From positions 1-5,783 of the forward strand of contig JAGTSD010000332.1 in NCBI GenBank assembly GCA_018262135.1: 5,783 nucleotides of DNA, written 5' to 3'. Positions 1 to 5,589 of the stretch are shown piece by piece. The stretch's first letter is position 1. Every line of letters begins with the position of its first letter. The position numbers and the translations under genes were made by a program. Origin of the DNA: Pseudomonadota bacterium (GTDB lineage Bacteria; Pseudomonadota; Gammaproteobacteria; Competibacterales; Competibacteraceae). Below the pieces are notes generated by a model. That model made no database searches. It had not been told where the DNA came from and was given only the letters and a program-made list of their open reading frames with translations.

Positions 1-1086
1 GGCCTCACCCGGCAAATCAGGCCGGATCGGTTGCTGATTCTGGGCACCACCGGCAGCATGTGGGACGTGCTGCTGTTCTCACTGGGGCTCGGCCCGGAGC
101 ACGATGAGGCATTGCTGGCGCTGACAGAATCCGCCGATGCTGATCAAGCCGCGCAGGAGGAACTGGATGGTCTGACTTCCGTGGTGAGCGAGCAACTGGG
201 GTTGCCTGTCACCCTGCGTTTAATCCCTTACGGCCGGGACACCGACGAACAGGTGGGGATTTTGCAGCGAATGGCTTTGGACATCGCCGAGGGCGATGCG
301 GTGACGCTGGACGTGACGCATGGCCTGCGGCATTTGCCGATGCTGGCGCAGATGAGCGCGTTGTACTTGCGCCGGGTGAAGAACGTCGAAATTCGCGGCC
401 TCTATTACGGCGCGCTGGATATGACCCGCGATGGCGTGACGCCGGTCATGAACCTGCGCGGTTTGCTGGACATCGCCGACTGGACCGGCGCGGTGCAGTC
501 CTTCGACAAGGACGGCGATTACGGGGTGTTCGCCACCCTGATGCGGGAGCAATCGCCGGCGGCGGCCAGCCTGTTGCGGGAATCGGCGTTTTACGAGCGC
601 ACCACGCGGCCCGGCCAGGCCCGCAACAAGCTGCGCGAGCTGGATGACCTGCTCGATCGGCAACCCCTGACCGGTATTGGTTCCTTGTTCGCGCCGACGC
701 TGCGCGCCCGGCTGTCGTGGCATCGGGAGGATCGGCTGTACCTGCGGCAACAGGCGCTGGCCCGACTCTATCTCGAACATGATGATTTTTTACGGGCTGC
801 TCTGCTGGGCTTCGAGGCGTTCATTACCCGGCTGATGCAGCAGCAGCGCATGACCAACCCCGATAACTGGACGCAACGGGAAACCGCCAAGAAGGAGTAT
901 GAAGACCGGAATAAAACCATCCATCCACGCAGCGATGAATATCAACGCTACTGCCTGCTGCGCGATCTGCGCAATCACCTGGCGCATGGCAATGCCTCGC
1001 CACAGGTGGAAATCCAGAAGGCGCTGGCCAGCGCAGGGCAATTGCGGGCTTTTCTGGACGATCTGTTCGGACGGCTGTTGCCATGA
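1..1086 (+). CDS. csx2: CARF-HEPN ribonuclease, Csx1/Csx2 (TM1812) family, 5' end outside window
   Basis: Predicted ancillary effector of a type III CRISPR system: the CARF domain senses cyclic oligoadenylate made by Cas10, and the HEPN domain then cleaves RNA in the cytoplasm. The frame is open from base 1. The TTG at 31 is unlikely to be the true start, because the text there (PDRLLILGTTGSMWDVL) matches the interior of the CARF fold, after its first strand. I estimate that a few dozen N-terminal residues lie upstream. Numbering from 31, the CARF signature DVTHGLRHLPM is at residues 94-104, followed by the strand GLYYGALDM near 123-131. The C-terminal half is mostly helical and carries the HEPN motif R-x4-H as RNHLAH at 314-319 (bases 970-987), so the catalytic Arg and His are intact. 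csx16 follows after 15 bp, probably in one operon. The family call is from recalled motifs. The exact subfamily (Csx1 or Csx2) and the ring size sensed cannot be fixed here. Confidence 0.88.
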   Translation, partial: GLTRQIRPDRLLILGTTGSMWDVLLFSLGLGPEHDEALLALTESADADQAAQEELDGLTSVVSEQLGLPVTLRLIPYGRDTDEQVGILQRMALDIAEGDAVTLDVTHGLRHLPMLAQMSALYLRRVKNVEIRGLYYGALDMTRDGVTPVMNLRGLLDIADWTGAVQSFDKDGDYGVFATLMREQSPAAASLLRESAFYERTTRPGQARNKLRELDDLLDRQPLTGIGSLFAPTLRARLSWHREDRLYLRQQALARLYLEHDDFLRAALLGFEAFITRLMQQQRMTNPDNWTQRETAKKEYEDRNKTIHPRSDEYQRYCLLRDLRNHLAHGNASPQVEIQKALASAGQLRAFLDDLFGRLLP

Positions 1087-1101
1087 CGGAGCGGTGAACC
1101 C

Positions 1102-1401
1102 ATGACCACCCTCTTCGTCTCCCGCCATCCCGGCGCGCTGGACTGGGCCGCCGGGGAGGGCCTCGCTGTGGACCACGTGATCGCCCATCTCGATCCCGAA
1201 CTCATCCAGCCGGGCGACCGGGTGATCGGCACCCTGCCGATTCACCTGGCGGCGCGGGTGTGCCAGCGCGGCGGGCGCTACCTGCACCTGAGCCTGGAAC
1301 TGCCGCCGGAGCAGCGCGGGCGGGAACTGGCCGCCGCCGATCTGCGCCGGTTTGGGGCGCGGCTGGAAGAGTATCGGGTGACGCTCGTCAGCCCTGACTG
1401 A
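1102..1401 (+). CDS. csx16: Csx16 (VVA1548 family), proposed CRISPR ring nuclease
   Basis: A 99-residue protein with the hallmarks of the VVA1548/Csx16 family: N-terminal TLFVSRHPGALDWA, central GDRVIGTLPIHLAARVC, then RGGRYLHLSLELP and an RGREL segment. Csx16 proteins occur with type III CRISPR effectors of the CARF type. They have been proposed as small ring nucleases that degrade cyclic oligoadenylate and so turn the effector off; that activity is knowledge of the family, not visible here. The ATG start is supported by a GGAG at 1088-1091, ten bases upstream. The length is about usual for the family and the frame looks intact. The gene sits 15 bp after the CARF-HEPN gene, so the effector and its proposed off-switch are probably co-transcribed and coupled in amount. 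Confidence 0.88.
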   Translation: MTTLFVSRHPGALDWAAGEGLAVDHVIAHLDPELIQPGDRVIGTLPIHLAARVCQRGGRYLHLSLELPPEQRGRELAAADLRRFGARLEEYRVTLVSPD

Positions 1402-1550
1402 CCCGCCCTCCCTTCCCGGTTTTTCTCCGCAAAACCACCCTCACTTAAATTATCAGAACTTTCGCTTGAATACCATATATGGTGGTAATTTTAACAAATT
1501 ACCACTGCATATAGTGCATAAGTGTCCAGCAAGCGAAAGTCATGATTATG
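1402..1550. other. AT-rich convergent intergenic region
   Basis: Spacer between csx16 (+) and the small - strand gene ending at 1551. The first 40 bases are GC-rich, with a five-T run at 1420-1424 but no stem before it. From about 1441 to 1520 the composition turns sharply AT-rich compared with both sides, and this part holds the nested inverted repeat listed separately. No gene, tRNA or CRISPR repeat unit is seen. Confidence 0.6.
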
Positions 1551-1554
1551 TCAG
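1444..1554. repeat. Large nested inverted repeat between convergent genes
   Basis: The outer arms ACTTTCGCTTG (1458-1468) and CAAGCGAAAGT (1530-1540) are perfect 11-bp complements. Extended outward, arms 1444-1468 and 1530-1554 match at 20 of 25 positions. Inside lie three smaller symmetries: the 12-bp palindrome ACCATATATGGT (1472-1483), a 9-bp hairpin GTGGTAATT/AATTACCAC (1482-1490 and 1497-1505) with loop TTAACA, and CACT/AGTG (1503-1506 and 1513-1516). The right outer arm reaches into the stop codon of the - strand gene. It could be a bidirectional terminator-like structure, a miniature mobile element, or a protein-binding site. No target-site duplication is apparent and no U-tract follows a GC stem, so no role is assigned. 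Confidence 0.7.
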
Positions 1555-1889
1555 TCGAACCGCCGCTGGGGCAGGGGAGGTACGGGCTGGCCGGGTGGCG
1601 TGAGACCCAGGCGATAGTGCCAGTAGGCCCAGGAGCGGCCATCGAAAACCCCGGGCGGCGGATGGCGCAATACCTCGCGCAATGCGTGCGCGCCGACGCT
1701 GTCGTTCAGTGCCTGCAAATCCTCGGCGGTGCCATAGGTCATGACATGCGCCAGGAAATGAACGGGGTCGGCCAGCGCCTCTTCCGGTTGTTTGAACCAG
1801 ACCACGCGGCGGGCTACGGCCAGCAGGGACGGAGTTGCCGGCAGGGCGTTCAAGACTGGGATCCATGGTGAGGATGCCGGCTCGGACAA
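1551..1889 (-). CDS. Small partner protein of an AbiEii-like nucleotidyltransferase (putative antitoxin)
   Basis: A 112-codon frame beginning at a TTG. The core reads ARRVVWFKQPEEALADPV, then HFLAHVMTYGT, then GVFDGRSWAYWHYRLGL, and ends in PPLPQRRFD. I recall this type of sequence as a small conserved protein found beside AbiEii/AbiGii-like nucleotidyltransferases, and the same arrangement is seen here. An antitoxin role is inferred only from that pairing. It overlaps the 3' end of the upstream nucleotidyltransferase gene by 40 bp if TTG 1889 is used, suggesting translational coupling. No Shine-Dalgarno sequence precedes this start. An ATG at 1864-1866 lies in another frame and would join this frame if one G of the run 1858-1860 were absent, so the start may have been damaged by a one-base insertion. 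A TTG at 1853 is another possible start. Confidence 0.65.
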   Translation of the reverse strand: MSEPASSPWIPVLNALPATPSLLAVARRVVWFKQPEEALADPVHFLAHVMTYGTAEDLQALNDSVGAHALREVLRHPPPGVFDGRSWAYWHYRLGLTPPGQPVPPLPQRRFD

Positions 1890-2305
1890 GGCGACAGAAC
1901 CGGCAACTGATTCAGGTCAACCCGGGCGGCGGCGGCGCTCAGTCGTGCCTTCACCGCGGCCGGCAGCGTCGGTAAATCGTCAAAGTAACTCAGCGCCTTC
2001 AACGTGATCACCGGGTTGAACCGGCTGCCGTAAACAATCTGGCCGGCGGCGAGCGCGGTTGGCAGAGTGACGCCGTTCTGGAGCAGCGCGTCGATATCGA
2101 GATAATCCTTGTTCTCGGCAAGCTGATTCGGCTCGAAGGACTGTCGGGAGAAAAAGTCGAAATCGACCGATTCTCGATGTCCCAACCGCAACGCCAGAGC
2201 GGTCCCGCCGTAGAGCGTGAACTGTCGGGGCGTCGCGTCGAGTTCGGGCCAGAGTTGGCGCTGCGGTGGCGGCAGCAGGGCAAGTTTGGGTACGAAGATA
2301 GACAT
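1850..2305 (-). CDS. AbiEii/AbiGii-like nucleotidyltransferase, apparently internally deleted
   Basis: A 151-residue protein starting at ATG 2305. Residues about 30-52 carry the nucleotidyltransferase signature FTLYGGTALALRLGHRES followed by VDFDFFS, the G-G-T ... D-x-D pattern of the AbiEii toxin family. A second conserved block, KDYLDIDALL, and a C-terminal LPTALAA ... FNPVITLKALSYFDDLPTLP also fit. Family proteins transfer nucleotides and act as toxins in toxin-antitoxin or abortive-infection pairs; the target here is unknown. In homologues as I remember them, roughly 60-75 residues separate the DFDFF region from KDYLDID. Here only about ten do (RQSFEPNQLAEN), so an in-frame internal deletion near 2110-2140 is likely, and the protein may be inactive. 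No clear ribosome-binding site precedes the ATG, and the gene abuts the broken end of the RND gene. The partner gene follows with overlap. Confidence 0.68.
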   Translation of the reverse strand: MSIFVPKLALLPPPQRQLWPELDATPRQFTLYGGTALALRLGHRESVDFDFFSRQSFEPNQLAENKDYLDIDALLQNGVTLPTALAAGQIVYGSRFNPVITLKALSYFDDLPTLPAAVKARLSAAAARVDLNQLPVLSPCPSRHPHHGSQS

Positions 2306-5300
2306 TTCGATAACCGGCGAACAGCGTGCCGATGGCGATGCCGCCGACCAGCACCAGGCCGATGGAATTACGAGCGGCGGCGCCGGCGCCGGTCACCAGC
2401 GTCAGTGGGAAATGACCCGCAATCGTGGCGGCGCTGGTCATCAGAATCGGCCGCAGCCGGATCAGCGCAGCTTCATGCACCGCCGCCAGCTTGCCGAGAC
2501 CGCCCCGCTGAAGCTTGTTGGCGAACTCCACGATCAGGATGCCGTTCTTGGCGATCAGTCCGATCAGCGTCACCAGCCCGACCTTGGAATAGATGTTGAG
2601 CGAGGTGGTCCACCCGGCGGTCAGCGGAAACGGGGTGTTTGGATCGGGGATCTTCAAGAAGGTGAAGACCAGCGCCCCAAACAGCGCCAGCGGCACCGAG
2701 CCGAGCAGGATGATCAGCGGATCGCGGAAGCTGTTGAACTGCGCCGCCAGCACCAGAAAGATGAGGACGATGGCCAGGCCCATGGTGGCGAAGAACCGGC
2801 TGCCACCTTCCAACCGCAACTGGCGCGACTCGCCGGTGTAATCAATCACGTAGCCTTGCGGCAGCAGCTTGGCGGCTTCGTCTTCCAGGAAGCGCAACGC
2901 CTGATCGAGCGGGCGGATCGCCACCCCGCTGAGCTTGACCGCGTTGAGCTGCTGGAAACGATTGAGCGAGCGCGCCTGCGTGCTCTGGCGCAAGGTGGCG
3001 ACCGAACTCAGCGGCACCAGTTGGCCGTTCGGACCGGTGACGTGGAGATTCTCCAACTGCTCCGGGTTGAGCCGGTCGCTCCGCGCTACCTGCGGAATCA
3101 CCTTGTAGCTGCGCCCGGCGATGTTGAAGCGGTTGACGAAATTGCCGCCCATCGCGGCGGTGAGATCGGCCCCGACCTGTTGCAGATTCAGGCCCAGCGC
3201 GGCGACCTTGTCGCGGTCAATGACGACTTCCGTCTGCGGCTGGTCCAGCTTGACGTCGATCAGGGGCGGAAAGGCGAACATCCCGCTGCTGATTGCCTTG
3301 AGTTGAAGCTGCTGGACGATGGCGAGGATTTCCCGGGTATCGGCGGTCGAAGCGATGATGAACTCGACCGGGAATTGGCCCCCGCCCGGCAGCGCCGGCG
3401 GCGTGACCGGAAACATCTGGATGCCGGGAATGCGTTGCAGCTTTTGCTGAATGTCCGGCAGGATTTGAAACACGGTGCGCTCGCGCTCGTCCCAGGGCTT
3501 GACCACCAACCCGGCGAAGCCCGAAGTCGGAAACGTGACCTGAAAGGTAAATTCGGCTTCCGGCGGACTCAGCAGCGCCTGATTGGCGGCGGCGGTGAAC
3601 GCGCTGGTCTGATCGAGGGTGGCGTTGGCGGACGCCTCGATGATGCCGAAAATCACCCCCTGATCCTCGCCCGGCGCCAGTTCCTCGGCCGAGAACATCC
3701 ACATCGGCACGACCAGCACCGCCAGCGTGCCCCACGCCAGATAAACCGCCGGACGCGCGCTCAGCGCCCCGTCGAGCAGATGGCCGTAGAACCGCTTCAG
3801 GCGCTCGAACGCGGCGTTGATATGGGCCGGCAGCCAGTGCTGTTCGTCCTCCGCGTTCAATAGCTTGGACGCCATCATCGGCGACAGGGTCAGGGCCACG
3901 ATGCCGGAGATCGTCACCGCGCCCGCCAGGGTGAAGGCGAACTCGCGGAACAGCGAGCCGGTCAGTCCGCCTTGCAAGCCAATCGGGGTATAGACCGCGA
4001 TCAGGGTGACGGTCATGGCGATGATGGGGCCGACCAGTTCGCGGGCGCCGAGAATGGCGGCGTCGAACGGCGACTGGCCCTCGCGCAGGTGGCGTTCGAC
4101 GTTTTCCACCACCACGATGGCGTCGTCCACCACCAGCCCGACCGACAGCACGATGGCCAGCAGGGTCAGCAGGTTGATGGTGAAGCCGAACAATTGCATC
4201 AGGAAGATGCCGCCGATCAGCGAAATCGGAATGGCGATGACCGGCACCAAGACCGAGCGCAGCGAACCCAGGAACAGGAAGATGATGATCACCACGATCA
4301 ACAGGGTTTCCGACAGGGTTTTCACCACCTCGATGATGGCGTTGTTGATGTAATTGGTGGCGTCGTAGGCGACGAAAGCTTGCAGGCCGGTCGGCAGTTC
4401 CTTCTCGATCAGCGCCATTTCGGCGAGGACCCGCCGGATCACGTCAATCGCATTGGCGTTGGGCAGCGGAAAGATGCCCATGAACACGGCGGCCTGCCCG
4501 GAAAAGCGCACATCGGAGTCATAATCCTCGGCTCCGAGCACCACGTCCGCGACATCCTTCAGCCGCACCAGCGCGCCGCCCTTTTCCAGAACGACCAGGT
4601 TGTTGAATTCCTCGACCGAGCGCAGATCGGTGTTGGCGGTCAAGTTGACCTGAATCAGCGCGCCCTTGGTGCGGCCCACGGCGGTCAGTACGTTATTGGC
4701 GGCCAGCGCCTGGCGGATTTGCACCGGGCTGAGATTGAGCGCGGCCAGTTTGTCAGGCTTGAGCCAGATGCGCATGGCGAAGGTGCGGGCGCCCAGAATG
4801 TCGGCGCGCTGCACGCCGGTGATGGCGGTGAGGCGCGGCTGCACCACCCGCACCAGATAGTCGGTGATTTCGTTCTGCTGGAGAACGTCGGAACTGAAGC
4901 TCAGGTAGGCGGAGGCGAATTCGCTGTCGGCGGATTCGATATTGAGGATCGGCGTCTCGGCTTCCGGCGGCAGGTCGCCGCGCACCTGATCTACCTTGGA
5001 GCCGATCTCAGCCAGCGCCTTGGTGGCGTCGTAGTTCAGCTTCAGCCGGGCGCGGATGGTGGACAGGCCCTGCGCGCTTTGCGATTCCAGATAATCAATC
5101 CCGTCCGCCGCCGCGATAGCCCGCTCCAACGGGGTGGTGATGAAGCCGCGCACCAGATCGGCGCTAGCCCCGATGTAGGTGGTGGTGACCGTGACGCTGG
5201 CATTGTCGCTGCGGGGGTACTGGCGAACGTTGAGGGTAAAAATGGCCTGAATGCCGGCAATAATGATGACCAGGTTGACCACGATGGCCAGCACTGGCCG

Positions 5301-5405
5301 GCTGATGAACATAAAAATGGCCTGAATGCCGGCAATAATGATGACCAGGTTGACCACGATGGCCAGCACTGGCCGGCTGATGAACAAATCCGTAAAGGAC
5401 TTCAT
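1980..5405 (-). CDS. HAE1-type RND efflux permease, 3' end replaced by out-of-frame abiEii sequence
   Basis: Inner-membrane proton-driven exporter subunit that would work with a periplasmic adaptor and an outer-membrane channel. Start ATG 5405 has AGGA ten bases upstream (5416-5419). Genuine RND sequence covers residues 1-1029 (2319-5405). TM1 is duplicated at 8-57, then the first periplasmic porter region follows. TM2-TM4 lie near 366-431 with the proton-relay pair D427-D428 in GLVVDDAIVVVENVE. TM7 is near 555-577, then the second periplasmic region. TM8 is near 870-893, TM10 has the relay lysine K953 in LIAKNGILIVEF, and TM12 begins near 1010. After GIAIGTLF, where relatives continue with a TLFVVP-like half helix and a short tail, the frame enters abiEii sequence in the wrong frame. 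Its last 112 codons (1980-2318) are Arg/Ala-rich and meaningless. Transport activity is doubtful. The substrate cannot be predicted. Confidence 0.85.
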   Translation of the reverse strand: MKSFTDLFISRPVLAIVVNLVIIIAGIQAIFMFISRPVLAIVVNLVIIIAGIQAIFTLNVRQYPRSDNASVTVTTTYIGASADLVRGFITTPLERAIAAADGIDYLESQSAQGLSTIRARLKLNYDATKALAEIGSKVDQVRGDLPPEAETPILNIESADSEFASAYLSFSSDVLQQNEITDYLVRVVQPRLTAITGVQRADILGARTFAMRIWLKPDKLAALNLSPVQIRQALAANNVLTAVGRTKGALIQVNLTANTDLRSVEEFNNLVVLEKGGALVRLKDVADVVLGAEDYDSDVRFSGQAAVFMGIFPLPNANAIDVIRRVLAEMALIEKELPTGLQAFVAYDATNYINNAIIEVVKTLSETLLIVVIIIFLFLGSLRSVLVPVIAIPISLIGGIFLMQLFGFTINLLTLLAIVLSVGLVVDDAIVVVENVERHLREGQSPFDAAILGARELVGPIIAMTVTLIAVYTPIGLQGGLTGSLFREFAFTLAGAVTISGIVALTLSPMMASKLLNAEDEQHWLPAHINAAFERLKRFYGHLLDGALSARPAVYLAWGTLAVLVVPMWMFSAEELAPGEDQGVIFGIIEASANATLDQTSAFTAAANQALLSPPEAEFTFQVTFPTSGFAGLVVKPWDERERTVFQILPDIQQKLQRIPGIQMFPVTPPALPGGGQFPVEFIIASTADTREILAIVQQLQLKAISSGMFAFPPLIDVKLDQPQTEVVIDRDKVAALGLNLQQVGADLTAAMGGNFVNRFNIAGRSYKVIPQVARSDRLNPEQLENLHVTGPNGQLVPLSSVATLRQSTQARSLNRFQQLNAVKLSGVAIRPLDQALRFLEDEAAKLLPQGYVIDYTGESRQLRLEGGSRFFATMGLAIVLIFLVLAAQFNSFRDPLIILLGSVPLALFGALVFTFLKIPDPNTPFPLTAGWTTSLNIYSKVGLVTLIGLIAKNGILIVEFANKLQRGGLGKLAAVHEAALIRLRPILMTSAATIAGHFPLTLVTGAGAAARNSIGLVLVGGIAIGTLFAGYRNVYLRTQTCPAAATAAPTLARTRRDAPTVHALRRDRSGVAVGTSRIGRFRLFLPTVLRAESACREQGLSRYRRAAPERRHSANRARRRPDCLRQPVQPGDHVEGAELL
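2306..2318 (-). other. Breakpoint joining the RND gene to the abiEii gene
   Basis: On the - strand, recognisable RND coding sequence ends at the Phe codon 2321-2319 of GIAIGTLF. The next 13 bases (GCCGGTTATCGAA) belong to neither protein recognisably and lead straight into ATG 2305 of the nucleotidyltransferase. The end of TM12, the C-terminal tail and stop of the pump, and any normal upstream region of abiEii are missing. This is the footprint of a deletion, an insertion of a defence cassette, or a contig join. No transposase or terminal repeat is seen. Confidence 0.7.
5237..5386. repeat. Perfect 2 x 75-bp tandem duplication inside the RND gene
   Basis: Bases 5237-5311 and 5312-5386 are identical across all 75 positions. 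The unit is 25 codons, so the frame is kept. It encodes FISRPVLAIVVNLVIIIAGIQAIF twice (residues 8-31 and 33-56), which is the whole first transmembrane helix. The copies abut exactly, with no shared bases beyond the unit. The new junction creates an ATG (5312-5310, residue 32) that could restart a protein with a single TM1. Confidence 0.95.
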
Positions 5406-5415
5406 TTTTTAGTAG

Positions 5416-5419
5416 TCCT
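5416..5419 (-). promoter_or_regulatory. Ribosome binding site for the RND permease
   Basis: On the - strand AGGA, within GGCAGGACTACT, lies ten bases before ATG 5405. This supports the first ATG rather than the internal ATG at 5312, which has only weak AGG-like sequence before it. Confidence 0.55.
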
Positions 5420-5440
5420 GCCTGTACTGGTTTGGAATTT

Positions 5441-5481
5441 CCCCTCCTTGGCCAAGGAGGGGTAGCGCAGCGCTGGAGGGG
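5441..5481. repeat. GC-rich palindromic intergenic repeat
   Basis: Bases 5441-5462 form a perfect 22-bp palindrome with half-site CCCCTCCTTGG. It is followed by AGCGC-A-GCGCT (5464-5474) and a further GGAGGGG (5475-5481) that could pair with CCCCTCC at 5441-5447 as an alternative stem. It resembles the short GC-rich dispersed repeats of gammaproteobacterial intergenic DNA; copy number cannot be seen here. It lies in the leader of the RND gene, about 20 bases before its ribosome-binding site. No T-run follows on either strand, so it is not a typical intrinsic terminator. Confidence 0.7.
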
Positions 5482-5589
5482 TTCGAAGCGGCGATCCCAT
5501 GAATCGAGTAAGACCGCCATAGTGGATTACCCGCATTAATTCTTGCAGAGGTAATGACCCGCCCGGGCCGAATGTGGGATGTTTCGTCG

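Noticed and set aside
1405..1426. Intrinsic terminator after csx16 at the T-run 1420-1424
   Set aside because: No GC-rich stem precedes the five-T run, so it does not meet the usual form.
1402..1550. CRISPR array or leader next to the CRISPR genes
   Set aside because: The inverted repeat occurs once, with no regularly spaced direct repeats or spacers.
1546..1866. ATG-started - strand frame overlapping the small partner gene
   Set aside because: It is Arg/Ala/Pro-rich and lacks the conserved blocks seen in the 1551-1889 frame. Only its ATG is of interest as a possible original start.
1980..2318. The C-terminal extension of the RND frame as a new domain
   Set aside because: It is the reading of the nucleotidyltransferase gene in another frame. 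The family signature is in the other frame, and this one gives only an Arg/Ala-rich string.
2217..5465. Long open + strand frames of several hundred codons opposite the RND gene
   Set aside because: They are antisense shadows: rich in Gln, Arg, His and Asp with no domain or motif, while the - strand frame has clear RND helices and proton-relay residues.
5500..5560. Sigma-70 promoter for the RND gene on the - strand around GGTAATCC
   Set aside because: Only weak matches with uncertain spacing; not supportable by eye.
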